Positions 1 through 9,605 are shown, counted from the stretch's first letter. The stretch is DNA of 41,014 bases from an uncultured Pseudocitrobacter sp. (GCA_913778145.1 CAJYVI010000118.1:1-41014), one strand, 5' to 3'. Notes: a model not told the origin generated them from the sequence alone. Translations and numbers: made by a program.

Positions 1-72
1 CAGAAGTGAAACGCCGTAGCGCCGATGGTAGTGTGGGGCCTCCCCATGCGAGAGTAGGGAACTGCCAGGCAT
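1..72 (+). rRNA. rrfG: 5S ribosomal RNA, 3' part (cut by window start)
   Basis: The first 72 bases match the 3' part of enterobacterial 5S rRNA, running from the CAGAAGTGAAACGCC segment to the terminal GAACTGCCAGGCAT. The 5' portion lies outside the window. A rho-independent terminator follows at once, so this is the end of an rRNA operon. In E. coli the operon next to kgtP is rrnG, which makes this rrfG by position. That assignment rests on gene order, because 5S copies are nearly identical. Confidence 0.95.
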
Positions 73-84
73 CAAATAAAGCAG

Positions 85-111
85 AAGGCCATCCGAAAGG
101 ATGGCCTTTTT
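85..111 (+). terminator. rRNA operon terminator
   Basis: A perfect 10-bp stem (AAGGCCATCC with GGATGGCCTT) closes on a GAAA tetraloop and is followed by a short T run. It starts 13 bases after the 5S end, the usual place for an rRNA operon terminator. Confidence 0.93.
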
Positions 112-155
112 GCGCTGGTGCGAAAAATAAGTTAAACGGTGCGAGCCTGAACACG

Positions 156-187
156 GTAGGCCCGGTAAGCGCAAGCGCCACCGGGCA
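156..187. repeat. REP element
   Basis: The segment GTAGGCCCGGTAAGCGCAAG and the following GCGCCACCGGGC form the imperfect palindrome typical of enterobacterial REP (palindromic unit) sequences. It sits between the rRNA terminator and the kgtP promoter region. The rest of the 73-386 gap is AT-rich from about 236 to 330 and probably holds the kgtP promoter; I see no gene in it. Confidence 0.8.
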
Positions 188-386
188 ACATAGCGCGCAC
201 AATCTCCCCCCCAAAATACTCCCGCTACAGCTAATCCTAATTTGTTACCTTGCTAATAAAAACGTGATAGATATCGCAAAATAATTAATAACAATTATAT
301 AACATTTCGTTCACTGAAAATTTATCTGCGTGACGAGTTACGCCCGGTAAGACAGATAAAACACCTGCAGCAGGAGCATAATTATA

Positions 387-1685
387 ATGACCGAATCCAG
401 CGTAGCCGCCGAGCAGTCGCTCACCGATCACGATACCCGTCGCCGTGTTATGGCTATCGTCGGGGCTTCATCAGGGAACCTTGTCGAATGGTTTGATTTT
501 TACGTCTATTCCTTCTGTTCCCTCTATTTTGCCCACATCTTTTTCCCAACCGGCAATACCACGACCCAGTTGTTACAAACCGCCGGTGTTTTTGCCGCAG
601 GCTTTTTGATGCGCCCCATTGGCGGCTGGATGTTTGGCCGTATTGCGGACCGTCATGGGCGTAAAAAGTCGATGCTGATCTCTGTCTGCATGATGTGCTT
701 CGGCTCTCTGGTGATTGCCTGCCTGCCGGGATACGACACGATCGGAACCTGGGCTCCTGCGCTGCTTCTGCTGGCGCGGTTGTTCCAGGGGCTCTCTGTC
801 GGTGGGGAATACGGAACCAGCGCAACCTATATGAGTGAAGTCGCCGTAGAATGCCGCAAAGGGTTCTATGCCTCATTCCAGTATGTCACGCTGATTGGTG
901 GCCAGCTGCTGGCGCTGCTGGTTGTTGTGCTCCTGCAAAATGTCCTGAGCAGTGAAGATCTGCACAGCTGGGGTTGGCGCATTCCGTTTGCGCTGGGTGC
1001 GGTGTTAGCGGTAGTGGCGCTGTGGCTGCGTCGTCAACTGGATGAAACGTCGCATAAAGAAACGCGTACGCTGAAGGAAGCGGGTTCCTTTAAGGGGTTG
1101 TGGCGTAATCGCAAAGCCTTCATCATGGTGCTCGGTTTTACCGCCGGTGGCTCGCTGATTTTCTACACCTTCACTACCTATATGCAGAAGTACCTGGTCA
1201 ATACCGCAGGCATGGATCCGAAAGTCGCCAGCATCATCATGACCGCCGCGTTGTTCGTCTACATGCTGGCCCAGCCGCTGTTTGGTTTGCTCTCTGACAA
1301 GATTGGTCGCCGTGCTTCAATGCTCTGCTTTGGCTCACTGGCGACGCTGTTCACCGTACCGATTCTTTCTGCACTGCAAAATGTTACCTCTCCGTTTGCC
1401 GCGTTCGCACTGGTGATGTGCGCGTTGTTGATCACCAGTTTCTATACCTCGATCAGCGGGATCCTGAAAGCCGAGATGTTCCCGGCGCAGGTTCGTGCGT
1501 TAGGTGTGGGGTTATCTTACGCAGTAGCGAATGCCTTGTTTGGCGGCTCTGCGGAGTATGTTGCGCTGTCGCTGAAATCAATTGGCGTGGAGTCAGCTTT
1601 CTTCTGGTACGTTACCGCGATGACGGCGCTGGCATTCCTTGTGTCGCTGATGCTGCATCGCAAAGGAAAAGGATTACGCCTGTAG
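387..1685 (+). CDS. kgtP: alpha-ketoglutarate (2-oxoglutarate) permease KgtP
   Basis: KgtP is an inner-membrane MFS proton symporter that imports 2-oxoglutarate. The 432-residue product has the family length and about twelve hydrophobic helices. The MFS loop motif [11 protein letters not shown] lies between helices 2 and 3, and a second copy, SDKIGRRAS, lies between helices 8 and 9. The N-terminal [13 protein letters not shown] and the LSVGGEYG motif are typical of the metabolite:proton symporter group. The ATG is preceded by AGGAG 10 bases upstream. The gene follows the rRNA operon but is separated from it by a strong terminator, so it should be transcribed on its own. Its stop lies two bases from the stop of the convergent yfiM. 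Confidence 0.95.
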   Translation: MTESSVAAEQSLTDHDTRRRVMAIVGASSGNLVEWFDFYVYSFCSLYFAHIFFPTGNTTTQLLQTAGVFAAGFLMRPIGGWMFGRIADRHGRKKSMLISVCMMCFGSLVIACLPGYDTIGTWAPALLLLARLFQGLSVGGEYGTSATYMSEVAVECRKGFYASFQYVTLIGGQLLALLVVVLLQNVLSSEDLHSWGWRIPFALGAVLAVVALWLRRQLDETSHKETRTLKEAGSFKGLWRNRKAFIMVLGFTAGGSLIFYTFTTYMQKYLVNTAGMDPKVASIIMTAALFVYMLAQPLFGLLSDKIGRRASMLCFGSLATLFTVPILSALQNVTSPFAAFALVMCALLITSFYTSISGILKAEMFPAQVRALGVGLSYAVANALFGGSAEYVALSLKSIGVESAFFWYVTAMTALAFLVSLMLHRKGKGLRL

Positions 1686-1687
1686 GA

Positions 1688-2014
1688 TTAATGTTGTGCC
1701 AGCTGCCACACCGCATAGCCGGTTGTGGCGCCGGCAGCATCCCACGCAAAATCTTTCCAGCTCCAGCCGCTCCCTGCCGGGCGGCTATCCCAAAGCTCTT
1801 TCGATGCCCCCAGACTTAACGAAAACATCACCCCCAATGCGGCGCTGCGATCTCGGCTAACGCCCTGATGTTGGAAGTATTCGTTCCCGGCGGCAGAGAG
1901 CATAGCCGAGCCAATAAAGTGCTGTGCTTTATCTTGTCCGCTCCAGCTGTCGTTCGCCATATGGCTGCAACCGCTCAGGGTGAAAAAGGCAATCAGAGGC
2001 AAGAGGATACGCAT
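1688..2014 (-). CDS. yfiM: putative lipoprotein YfiM
   Basis: This is a 108-residue protein with a short hydrophobic signal ending in the lipobox LSGC (Cys16), so it is predicted to be lipidated at that cysteine and exported. Serine and asparagine follow the cysteine, which suggests outer-membrane sorting by the +2 rule. The mature part contains [14 protein letters not shown] and a C-terminal [10 protein letters not shown] segment that could be membrane-associated. It corresponds in size and position to YfiM of E. coli, whose function is not established. It lies just after the pssA terminator in the same direction, so it may depend on read-through or on a promoter inside pssA. AGGAA before the ATG serves as ribosome binding site. 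Confidence 0.85.
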   Translation of the reverse strand: MRILLPLIAFFTLSGCSHMANDSWSGQDKAQHFIGSAMLSAAGNEYFQHQGVSRDRSAALGVMFSLSLGASKELWDSRPAGSGWSWKDFAWDAAGATTGYAVWQLAQH

Positions 2015-2025
2015 AAATCATTCCT

Positions 2026-2053
2026 GAAAAAAAGCCCCGCACTGGACGGGGCT
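2026..2053 (-). terminator. pssA terminator
   Basis: Read on the minus strand, AGCCCCG and CGGGGCT form a perfect 7-bp stem around a 7-base loop, followed by a run of seven to eight T. It begins 6 bases after the pssA stop codon and ends 12 bases before the yfiM start. Confidence 0.88.
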
Positions 2054-2058
2054 GATCT

Positions 2059-3414
2059 TTAGAGGATACGGCTGATAAGGCGGTCGATACGGATGCGTCG
2101 CAGGCGGCGAATCAGTTTGCGCACTTTTACCGGGTAATCGGCAATGCTTTGCAAGTCGCGATAGTGATTAACCACCGTGGTATGGGTGCGAATCAGCTTC
2201 AGCTCTTTCTCGCGTTTTTCCCGCAGCTTATGTTGCGGGTCATGAATGAGCACGGCGTTTTCGAGATCCAGACGCCAGGCGCGCGGGTTGAGGTTGTTGC
2301 CGGTCAGCAGCATCCATTCGTCATCCACCCACATTCCTTTCAGGTGATAACTGTTATCGCCATCTTTCCACAAACGGACAATCAGTTGATCGGTGTTGAC
2401 GTAATACTGTAAACGGCTCAGGAATCGACGCAGATTAATTTCGTAGAGATAGGGTAGCGCGCCAATAATCTTGAACGGTTCACTTTCCGGGATGAAGAAA
2501 TCATTCGCCGTTTTATCGCCAACGATGATTTCGACCTTTTTACCTTCGCGTAGCAAGCGAATGATATTACGCACCAATAGCGCAGGCAGGTTGAAGTAGG
2601 GCGTGCAAATCGTCAGCTTGTGCTCAGCACACGGCATCAGATGGAAAATGGTTTTATTCAACAGGCTGGTTTTACCCAGGCCAACCAGCGGCGTCACGGA
2701 GAGCTGGTCGTCATCGGCGTTGCCCAAATAATGGTATCCCGTATCGCGCAGCTCCTGGCGATAGAGGCGAATATCGTTTTTAATTTCCGGGCTTTTCGGG
2801 CGGCAGCTATCATCAAGACGGTTAACGCCCCGACCTTCCACTAAATTTTGCCCCACCCAGTCATACATGATGTCCGCCATTTGCGGGTTACGAATGCACT
2901 GATAGCGGTCGTAACGATATTTATCATGCTGATGGAGGTAGACATCATTGATACTCGCGCCGCTGTACAGCACGCTGTCATCAATAATAAAGCCTTTAAA
3001 ATGGAGTACGCCCAGCGCTTCGCGGGTATTGATTGGCACGCCATAAACCGGCACGTCCACGCCCGGGTTTTCATGCGCCATGCGGCAGTACCAGTCGGCG
3101 TTGGTATTCGATGCGGCTGCGCCAATTCGGCCACGCTGTGCGCGGTGCCAGTCAACCAGTACTTTCACTTCCAGCTCAGGCCGTTGACGTTTTGCGTCAT
3201 ACAGCGCCTGTAAAATCGCCTTCCCGGCATCGTCCTGTTCCAGATACAGCGCGACTATACAGATGCGTCGCGTAGCGCTGGCAATTTTTGCCAGCAGCGC
3301 TTGCCGAAATTCGGCAGGCGCGTAGAAAAACTCAATATCATCAACTGACTGAGAAAGCTTGGGTAGCTGGGCAAGGTGTTGTTGATGTTTATTACGCTTA
3401 AATTTTGACAACAT
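2059..3414 (-). CDS. pssA: CDP-diacylglycerol--serine O-phosphatidyltransferase (phosphatidylserine synthase)
   Basis: PssA converts CDP-diacylglycerol and L-serine to phosphatidylserine, the committed step to phosphatidylethanolamine. It is a peripheral, partly ribosome-associated enzyme of the phospholipase D superfamily. Two HKD-type motifs are visible: VLHFKGFIIDD near residue 138 and YHLKGMWVDDEW near residue 357, the latter followed by the GNNLNPRAW segment. From the ATG at 3414 the protein has 451 residues, the E. coli length. A GTG one codon upstream is a less likely start. An AGAGAAGAA ribosome binding site precedes it. The very basic C-terminus, KVRKLIRRLRRIRIDRLISRIL in two parts (KVRKLIRRLRR then IRIDRLISRIL), fits binding to acidic lipids or ribosomes. 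Confidence 0.96.
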   Translation of the reverse strand: MLSKFKRNKHQQHLAQLPKLSQSVDDIEFFYAPAEFRQALLAKIASATRRICIVALYLEQDDAGKAILQALYDAKRQRPELEVKVLVDWHRAQRGRIGAAASNTNADWYCRMAHENPGVDVPVYGVPINTREALGVLHFKGFIIDDSVLYSGASINDVYLHQHDKYRYDRYQCIRNPQMADIMYDWVGQNLVEGRGVNRLDDSCRPKSPEIKNDIRLYRQELRDTGYHYLGNADDDQLSVTPLVGLGKTSLLNKTIFHLMPCAEHKLTICTPYFNLPALLVRNIIRLLREGKKVEIIVGDKTANDFFIPESEPFKIIGALPYLYEINLRRFLSRLQYYVNTDQLIVRLWKDGDNSYHLKGMWVDDEWMLLTGNNLNPRAWRLDLENAVLIHDPQHKLREKREKELKLIRTHTTVVNHYRDLQSIADYPVKVRKLIRRLRRIRIDRLISRIL

Positions 3415-3522
3415 CACAGTGCGTTTCTTCTCTGTTTTAGTGAAGGGTCCTCTGTACCAGGCAGACGACGTAAGCGGTCAATAATACCATCTCTGTCGGT
3501 CAAGGGTAGTATTTCCAGCAAC

Positions 3523-6174
3523 TTAGTCATGACTTAGCTTCAGAGAGAGGCTGACTATACCGTCTTCCAGCTGAATATCGACGTCAAAGCCCAGCTTGCG
3601 AGCCAGGGCTATCATCCCACGGTTGTTGGGCATAGTAATGCCGTTTAAGCGTTGCAGACCGTGATCGCGCGTATAGTTGATTAACTTTTCCAGCAGTCGT
3701 CCCCCCAGCCCTAATCCTTTCAGGTCGGAGCGCACCAGCACCGCAAATTCAGCATCGATGTTATCCGGGTCAGAGATAGCGCGCGTTACGCCGAGGATCT
3801 CCGTCTGTTCAATCGTGGTGTGTACCGCAACGAAAGCCATTTCACGATCGTAGTCGATCTGGGTCATATTCGCTAAATCATCGTGGGTAAATTCGTTGAT
3901 CTCACTAAAGTAGCGGTAATAAAGATCTTCTTTCGTTACCCTGGCAATAAACTGCTGCAAAAGCGGTTCATCTTCAGGAAGAATGGGGCGAAACAGACAA
4001 CGTTCTCCATTTTTCATGGTGACCCACTCTTCGAGCTGCTGCGGGTACGGCCTTACCGCGAGGCGGCTTTCGCTGTCGCCTTCATATGGCGCGATATCCA
4101 GCGTTACGTCCAGTGCGGTAAATTCATTGCCGGATGCCAGAAGGGGATGAATATCCAGCCGCTGAATTTCCGGGCAATCAACAATCAGGTTGGAGACCTG
4201 AACCAGTAAACGGCTGAGACCGGGAATATCCAGCGGCCGCAGCGCGCTGCGCCCGCGGATCTTTTTGCTCTTAATCGCCCGAATCACCAGATAGCGCGCC
4301 AGCGTCATGTTCAGCGGCGGCAGGGCGACGACGGCCTGTTCTTCAGGTCGCCACTCCACGCCGCCTTCGCCCAGCATAATCAGCGGGCCAAAGACCGGGT
4401 CGTGCTCAACGACCACGCGCAGTTCCTGTGCGCCTGCGCGGTTGGCCATACTTTGCACCAGCAGCCCATCAATGCGCGCCTGCGGCCAGGTCATTTTAAC
4501 GCGATCGAGAATCGCATCCGCCGCCTGTTGCACTTCTGCCGGGGTACGCAGATACAGCATTACCCCCTGAACTTCCGATTTGTGTGGGATATCGGGAGAG
4601 CGCAGCTTCAACGCGACCGGGTAACCAATTTGTTCCGCAATATGCACGGCTTCCGCGCTGTCAGAGGCTATCCACGTCGGGAGCGTGTGTATGCCATAAG
4701 CCTGTAGCACGGGGCGAACTTCGTGTGTATCCAGCGCACGGATTCCGCTGTCGATGGCCTGCGCGAGCAGTTCGTGAACCTGCGCCGTGTTGGCCGTTAA
4801 ATTCTGCGGCAGCGCGGGCGTTTCCCGTAGCTGTTTCTGGTTCCGACGATATTCCACCATATGCATAAACGCAGTAATGGTGCCTTCCGGCGTGCGATAG
4901 GTGGGAATGCCCGCATCGCTGAACAGCCGTCGCGCCTCGATAGAGGAGTACTCTCCGCACCAGTTGGTCAGCACACTAATATAGTGTCCGCGAGGATGGT
5001 GTTTAATCGCCTCAATTAACGCTACGGCGCTTTCGGTGCCGGTTGCGCTGGCGCTGGGGGAGTGAATGACCAGCAGCGCATCCAGATCCGGACTGTCGAG
5101 CAGCGTATTAACCGCGGCGATATAGCTTTCGATGCTGGCATCATCGCGCAGATCAAGCGGATTTCCGGCCTGCACTGAATCCGGTAACCGTTCAGTCAGT
5201 TTTGCCTGCGTTTCATCGCTGAGGGTCGCCAGTTTACCGTTGCGCGCCCACAGCTGATCCAGCGCCAGCGCGGCCGGAGCGGCACCGTTGCTGATGATCA
5301 TTAAACGCTCGCCGCGCAAAGGGCGCATATGGCTTAAGGTTTCAACGGCGGAAAAAAGTTCGTGGGTATCGCGCACGCGCAACAGACCCGCACGTTGAAT
5401 CGCGGCGTCCCAGGCGGGATCCAGACCCGCATTGGCGTGCAGCAATCGCTGCGCCGCCGGGCTGCGTCCGCTTTTAATCACCAGAATAGGCTTATTACGC
5501 GAGGCGCTACGGGCGGCGGAAACAAAACGACGGGCGTCACTTAAATGCTCCAGATAGAGCAGAATGGCGCTGGTTTTACTGTCGCGAGCGAGGAAATCGA
5601 GCAGGTCGTCCACATCGATATCCAGGCTATCACCGAGCGCAATGAAGTAGGAGAAGCCCATTTCGCGCTGCTGCGCCCAGTCAAGGATGGTATTGGAAAC
5701 GGCGGCGGACTGTGAAATAAACGCCAGTTTCCCTTTGCGAATGGGGACCGGTGAAAAGCTGGCGTTCAGCCCCTGCCAGGGCGCTAAAAGCCCCAGACTG
5801 TTTGGCCCCAAAAGGCGCATCTGGTAGCGTGCGGCGCAGGCCGATAATTCGGCAAACTGATCGGGCGGCGAAGAGAGAATAATGCAGGTTTTACAGCCTT
5901 TCTCGCCCAATGCTTCCAGCAGTTCCAGATTGCGTTTGGCATGCGTACACAGTACCGCGAGGTCAGGTGAAAACGGCAGGCTGGCGATGGTTGGCCAGGC
6001 CAGCACGCCAAGCACCGCTTTCCAGGTGGGCGTGACGGGCATGACGGGGCCGTTAAACCCACCCGCTAACAGATTGCGCATCATCAGAAAACCGGCGCGC
6101 TGCGGCTTCATGGATGCGCCAATCACGGCAATCGATTTTGGTCGAAGAAGTGCTTCCAGCCCACGTTGACTCAT
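3523..6174 (-). CDS. pat: protein lysine acetyltransferase Pat (YfiQ/PatZ)
   Basis: This 883-residue protein joins an NDP-forming acyl-CoA synthetase-like region to a C-terminal GNAT acetyltransferase. The N-terminus has a CoA-binding fold (SIAVIGASMKPQRAGF), then RLLGPNSLGLL and a succinyl-CoA ligase-like part. An ATP-grasp-like region follows (YPVALKLRSPDIPHKSEV). The GNAT domain occupies roughly residues 720-883 and carries the acetyl-CoA loop RSDLKGLGLGGRL. The family acetylates lysines on metabolic enzymes, the best-known target being acetyl-CoA synthetase. The synthetase-like domain is thought to be regulatory rather than catalytic. The gene lies 35 bases after tapT in the same direction, with GAGGGAAG before its ATG, so the two are probably cotranscribed. 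Confidence 0.94.
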   Translation of the reverse strand: MSQRGLEALLRPKSIAVIGASMKPQRAGFLMMRNLLAGGFNGPVMPVTPTWKAVLGVLAWPTIASLPFSPDLAVLCTHAKRNLELLEALGEKGCKTCIILSSPPDQFAELSACAARYQMRLLGPNSLGLLAPWQGLNASFSPVPIRKGKLAFISQSAAVSNTILDWAQQREMGFSYFIALGDSLDIDVDDLLDFLARDSKTSAILLYLEHLSDARRFVSAARSASRNKPILVIKSGRSPAAQRLLHANAGLDPAWDAAIQRAGLLRVRDTHELFSAVETLSHMRPLRGERLMIISNGAAPAALALDQLWARNGKLATLSDETQAKLTERLPDSVQAGNPLDLRDDASIESYIAAVNTLLDSPDLDALLVIHSPSASATGTESAVALIEAIKHHPRGHYISVLTNWCGEYSSIEARRLFSDAGIPTYRTPEGTITAFMHMVEYRRNQKQLRETPALPQNLTANTAQVHELLAQAIDSGIRALDTHEVRPVLQAYGIHTLPTWIASDSAEAVHIAEQIGYPVALKLRSPDIPHKSEVQGVMLYLRTPAEVQQAADAILDRVKMTWPQARIDGLLVQSMANRAGAQELRVVVEHDPVFGPLIMLGEGGVEWRPEEQAVVALPPLNMTLARYLVIRAIKSKKIRGRSALRPLDIPGLSRLLVQVSNLIVDCPEIQRLDIHPLLASGNEFTALDVTLDIAPYEGDSESRLAVRPYPQQLEEWVTMKNGERCLFRPILPEDEPLLQQFIARVTKEDLYYRYFSEINEFTHDDLANMTQIDYDREMAFVAVHTTIEQTEILGVTRAISDPDNIDAEFAVLVRSDLKGLGLGGRLLEKLINYTRDHGLQRLNGITMPNNRGMIALARKLGFDVDIQLEDGIVSLSLKLSHD

Positions 6175-6209
6175 TCCGGCTTCCCTCAGGTATAAGCATC
6201 CGTATGAGT

Positions 6210-6908
6210 CTAAACGCTTTCCTCGCGTTGTGCTGTGATGCTTCCCTTATGCTGGGTTTTTCCTGCCAGATAACGGGTACGAAAGCGCGTAAAGTGTTCG
6301 CCTAACGCGTGAGCAGCACCAGTGTCGCCCGCCAGGTCAAGCAGCGCGATCGCCACTTCGGCGGTACAGTACTGACCGTCCGCGTGCGCTTCCCGCAGGC
6401 CATAGGCGGAAACGCGCGACAAATCGACTGAAATCACTGGGAAGTTATCCAGCCACGGGCTCTTGCGAAACATTTTGCGCGCTTCGGTCCAGGTGCCGTC
6501 GAGCATAATAAACAGCGGTGGTTTGCCCGTTTTCGGCGCGGCGATCACTTCCCGCTCCGTTCCGGCATACGACGCCGGGAAAACCACTACCGGCTGGTAG
6601 GCGGGATCCTGAACCAGTGCCAGCAGTGCGGCAGGCGGTTCGGTGCGCGACCACTGAAACGCGGCGGTATCCGGCAGAATATCGGCGATCAGGCGGCCCG
6701 TATTGCTGGGTTTCATCGGTTCGGTATCAAACATCACCAGACAAAAACGGCTGGTGGCGGTGCTCGGTTGCAGGGTTTCGCATAAACACTGTTTAAGCGG
6801 CAGCAGACAACGTTGGCAGCGGCGTACACGATTGCCGCGGGCGAGGAAAGGGCGTGTGGCACGGGCCAGGCGTTCTGCCCTGAGTTGCAGTACAGCGTTT
6901 GGAGTCAT
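6210..6908 (-). CDS. tapT: tRNA-uridine aminocarboxypropyltransferase TapT (YfiP, DTW domain)
   Basis: TapT transfers the 3-amino-3-carboxypropyl group of S-adenosylmethionine to U47 of tRNA, giving acp3U. The 232-residue product has the cysteine cluster RCQRCLLPLKQCLC near residue 30, a likely metal site, and the DTW-family signature MLDGTWTEARKM. A second conserved stretch, SAYGLREAHADGQYCTAE, follows with the YCTAE element typical of DTW proteins. The length equals the E. coli protein. It is the first gene of a leftward pair with pat and starts 69 bases beyond the trxC stop codon, so it could also receive trxC transcription. Function is assigned by family. Confidence 0.9.
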   Translation of the reverse strand: MTPNAVLQLRAERLARATRPFLARGNRVRRCQRCLLPLKQCLCETLQPSTATSRFCLVMFDTEPMKPSNTGRLIADILPDTAAFQWSRTEPPAALLALVQDPAYQPVVVFPASYAGTEREVIAAPKTGKPPLFIMLDGTWTEARKMFRKSPWLDNFPVISVDLSRVSAYGLREAHADGQYCTAEVAIALLDLAGDTGAAHALGEHFTRFRTRYLAGKTQHKGSITAQREESV

Positions 6909-6977
6909 GGCAATAGCGTAGAAAAAAGACTATTGTCGCAGAGGTAAAAACGGGGCACAAGATGCGCCCCGTGGATG

Positions 6978-7403
6978 TTATGCTTCGAGAGCTTCGTTCA
7001 GCCAGCTTTCGAACGGCGCTTTCGGTACCGCGCCATTGAGCATGTCGATCATTTCACCATTTTTGAAAATCATAATGGTCGGGATGCTGCGAATGCGGAA
7101 ACGGGCGCTGAGCTCGCGCTCGGCCTCGGTATTTACCTTCACAAAGCGCATTTTGCCACTGCGTTCTTCCGCCACATCTTCAAAGATTGGCGCGAAATTG
7201 CGGCACGGGCCACACCACGGCGCCCAGAAGTCAATAACGACGGGCAGATCGTCTTTCAGCAGCTTGTCCAGCGTGGCGTCGGTGGCGTTGATTACATCGC
7301 CATCAAACAGATCATGACCACAGCGTCCACATTTCGCCGCATCGTTTACACGATCTTCAGGTATGCGGTTAACAGCCTGACAGTGGGCACAAACGGTATT
7401 CAT
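6978..7403 (-). CDS. trxC: thioredoxin 2 (TrxC)
   Basis: TrxC is a cytoplasmic zinc-containing thioredoxin that reduces disulfides, especially under oxidative stress. The 141-residue protein begins with a zinc-binding extension carrying two CxxC pairs (Cys5/Cys8 and Cys25/Cys28). A thioredoxin fold follows, with active site WCGPC at residues 63-67 and the cis-proline segment RSIPTIMIF. It is separated by 204 bases from the divergent yfiF, and this space must hold both promoters. In E. coli trxC is OxyR-activated; I could not identify a convincing OxyR site by eye here. Confidence 0.95.
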   Translation of the reverse strand: MNTVCAHCQAVNRIPEDRVNDAAKCGRCGHDLFDGDVINATDATLDKLLKDDLPVVIDFWAPWCGPCRNFAPIFEDVAEERSGKMRFVKVNTEAERELSARFRIRSIPTIMIFKNGEMIDMLNGAVPKAPFESWLNEALEA

Positions 7404-7607
7404 AACTAACCTCTGGGTAGTAGGGTTGCCGATCGGCGAGGTCGCCGGATGTTTCTGTAATGTTACATATTATCGATGAGACTGTTTTATTCGACAATGC
7501 GGTTTACTCAATGGGTACAATAGTCGCCGTCTTTGATATGAAGTAATGGCGCAGCGCTACTACATCAGGTAATCTGCGCGCTTCGCGCAGCGCAGGTGGA
7601 GAAAAAT

Positions 7608-8666
7608 ATGAGCGACGAACTGAAGAACAAAAACGGCAAAGTCAAAGTGATGTATGTCCGCAGTGACGATGACTCGGATAAACGCACCCATAATCCGCGT
7701 ACAGGAAAAGGCGGTGGCCGTCCTGGTACACGTGCCGAAGGTGGTCGCCGTCCTGCCCGTGACGACAGAAAAGGCCCGAACCGTGAACGCAGTCGCGATC
7801 GTGACGATCGCGGTGAACGCGATAGCTCACCGTGGCGCACGGTTTCCCGCGCACCGGGTGATGAAACCCCGGTAAAAGCCGATCACGGTGGCATCAGCGG
7901 TAAAAGCTTTATCGACCCGGAAGTCCTGCGTCGTCAGCGTGCGGAAGAAACGCGCGTTTACGGCGAAAATGCCTGCCAGGCGCTGTTCCAGAGCCGCCCG
8001 GACGCCATTGTACGCGCCTGGTTTATCCAGAGCGTGACGCCGCGCTTTAAAGAAGCGCTGCGCTGGATGGCGGCAAACCGCAAAGCTTACCACGTGGTTG
8101 ATGAAGAGGAACTGGCGAAAGCGTCCGGAACCGAACACCACGGCGGCGTATGCTTCCTGATTAAAAAACGCAGCGGCACCTCCGTACAGGACTGGGTCGC
8201 CAAAAGCGGCGACACCGACTGCGTGCTGGCGCTGGAAGATGTCGGCAACCCGCACAACCTGGGCGCGATGATGCGTAGCTGTGCACATTTCGGCATTAAA
8301 GGCCTGCTGCTGCAGGACGCTGGCGTGCTGGAATCCGGCGCGGCAATCCGTACCGCAGAAGGCGGCGCTGAACACGTTCAGCCGATTACCGGCGACAGCT
8401 TCATTGATGCGCTGGATGATTTCCGCAAAGCGGGTTATGCCATCGTCACCACCTCCAGCCATGCTGGTACGCCGCTGTTTAAAGCTGAGCTGCCGAAGAA
8501 AATGGTGCTGGTGTTAGGTCAGGAACGTGATGGTTTGTCTGATGCTGCACTGTCGAGCGCCGATCTGAGCGTATCCATCGACGGTACTGGCGCGGTAGAA
8601 AGCCTGAACGTCTCCGTGGCAACCGGTGTGCTGCTGAGCGAATGGTGGCGTCAGAATAAAGCCTGA
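7608..8666 (+). CDS. yfiF: SpoU/TrmH-family RNA methyltransferase YfiF
   Basis: The C-terminal half is a SPOUT (SpoU) methyltransferase domain. Visible motifs are [18 protein letters not shown] (motif 1), [11 protein letters not shown] (motif 2) and [15 protein letters not shown] (motif 3). A central L30e-like substrate-binding region with [13 protein letters not shown] precedes it. The first 85 or so residues are basic, rich in Arg, Asp and Gly, and probably disordered. The RNA target is not established. I chose the ATG at 7608 (352 residues) because AGGTGGAG is well placed before it. A GTG four codons upstream, inside that Shine-Dalgarno sequence, is unlikely. Confidence 0.9.
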   Translation: MSDELKNKNGKVKVMYVRSDDDSDKRTHNPRTGKGGGRPGTRAEGGRRPARDDRKGPNRERSRDRDDRGERDSSPWRTVSRAPGDETPVKADHGGISGKSFIDPEVLRRQRAEETRVYGENACQALFQSRPDAIVRAWFIQSVTPRFKEALRWMAANRKAYHVVDEEELAKASGTEHHGGVCFLIKKRSGTSVQDWVAKSGDTDCVLALEDVGNPHNLGAMMRSCAHFGIKGLLLQDAGVLESGAAIRTAEGGAEHVQPITGDSFIDALDDFRKAGYAIVTTSSHAGTPLFKAELPKKMVLVLGQERDGLSDAALSSADLSVSIDGTGAVESLNVSVATGVLLSEWWRQNKA

Positions 8667-8683
8667 GCGTAAGCCATAAAAGA

Positions 8684-8710
8684 ATGCCAGCATCGCGCTG
8701 GCATTTTTTT
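8684..8710 (+). terminator. yfiF terminator
   Basis: ATGCCAGC and GCTGGCAT form an 8-bp stem around a 5-base loop, followed by seven T. The T run overlaps the stop codon of the convergent ung gene. Confidence 0.9.
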
Positions 8711-9398
8711 ACTCGCTTTCCGCCGGCAGTACCGGCATCCAGTCGATGGGGGCTTCCCCGCGCTGCGCCAGCCATTCGTTAGCCAAAACAAAGTGGTTGC
8801 AGCCAAAAAAGCCGCGATGGGCGGAAAGCGGTGACGGATGTGGGGCTTTCAGCACGCGATGGCGCTGCGCATCGATAATCGCGCCTTTCTTCTGAGCGTG
8901 CGATCCCCACAGTAAAAAGACCACGCCTTCCCGATGTTCGTTAATCAGGCTGATCACTTTATCGGTAAACGTCTCCCAACCGAGGCTGGCGTGAGAATGC
9001 GCCTGACCTGCGCGTACCGTCAGCACCGTGTTAAGCAACAGCACGCCCTGGCGCGCCCAGCTTTCCAGATAACCGTGCGGAGGACGGGTAAAGCCGGGAA
9101 TTGAACCTTCCAGCTCTTTATACATGTTTAACAGAGACGGCGGCGTGGCGATGCCCGGACGAACCGAAAAGGCCAGACCGTGCGCCTGACCCGGCCCGTG
9201 ATAGGGATCCTGACCTAAAATCACCACTTTCACGTCGCTCAGTTCAGTAAAGCGAAAGGCGTTAAACACATCCTTCTGCGGCGGATAAATCGTCGTGCCT
9301 GTCTGGCGCTCATTCGCCACCGTTGCCAGCGTGTTCAGAAAATAGGGTTGTTGCTTCTCGTCGGCCAGTACATCGTGCCAGGTTAAAAGGGCGCTCAT
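8709..9398 (-). CDS. ung: uracil-DNA glycosylase
   Basis: Ung removes uracil from DNA by cleaving the N-glycosidic bond, starting base excision repair. The 229-residue protein is family 1. It has the water-activating loop [18 protein letters not shown] with catalytic Asp64, and the leucine-loop motif [17 protein letters not shown] with the catalytic His near residue 187. Both the length and these residues agree with E. coli Ung. The gene is monocistronic: it converges on yfiF and diverges from grcA across a 317-base regulatory region. Confidence 0.97.
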   Translation of the reverse strand: MSALLTWHDVLADEKQQPYFLNTLATVANERQTGTTIYPPQKDVFNAFRFTELSDVKVVILGQDPYHGPGQAHGLAFSVRPGIATPPSLLNMYKELEGSIPGFTRPPHGYLESWARQGVLLLNTVLTVRAGQAHSHASLGWETFTDKVISLINEHREGVVFLLWGSHAQKKGAIIDAQRHRVLKAPHPSPLSAHRGFFGCNHFVLANEWLAQRGEAPIDWMPVLPAESE

Positions 9399-9538
9399 CT
9401 CGCTCTCCTGCGAATTATCATGCAGATAGCTTAACTGCTTCCTTCTCCATCACAAAATCGTGCAGGGTAAAAACCTCACGCCCCTTAAAAAAAATTGAAA
9501 ATTTACAGAAAAAATTAGACCTCGCTGCCGGGGATAAC

Positions 9539-9552
9539 TTGATATAAAACAA
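9539..9552. promoter_or_regulatory. upstream FNR site of grcA (FNR II)
   Basis: TTGATATAAAACAA matches the FNR consensus TTGAT-N4-ATCAA at all but one position. Its centre is exactly 53 bases upstream of the perfect FNR site at 9592-9605. That is the spacing of the two sites reported at -93.5 and -40.5 for E. coli yfiD (grcA), where the distal site dampens full anaerobic expression. The remainder of the 9399-9715 gap shows no gene. Confidence 0.75.
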
Positions 9553-9591
9553 GTAAATTAGTGTATGACCACTTTCGTGGTATGGTTTTTA

Positions 9592-9605
9592 TTGATTTAA
9601 ATCAA
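9592..9605. promoter_or_regulatory. proximal FNR site of grcA
   Basis: TTGATTTAAATCAA is a perfect palindromic FNR box. With its centre at about -40.5 the transcript would start near 9639, and a TATATA -10 element sits at 9628-9633. This is a class II FNR-activated arrangement, so grcA should be induced when oxygen is low. Confidence 0.88.

Noticed and set aside
6..284. An open frame of 92 codons at the left edge
   Set aside because: It lies across 5S rRNA, its terminator and a REP.
7404..7607. An OxyR site upstream of trxC
   Set aside because: One is expected from E. coli, but I could not find four properly spaced ATAG-type elements by eye.
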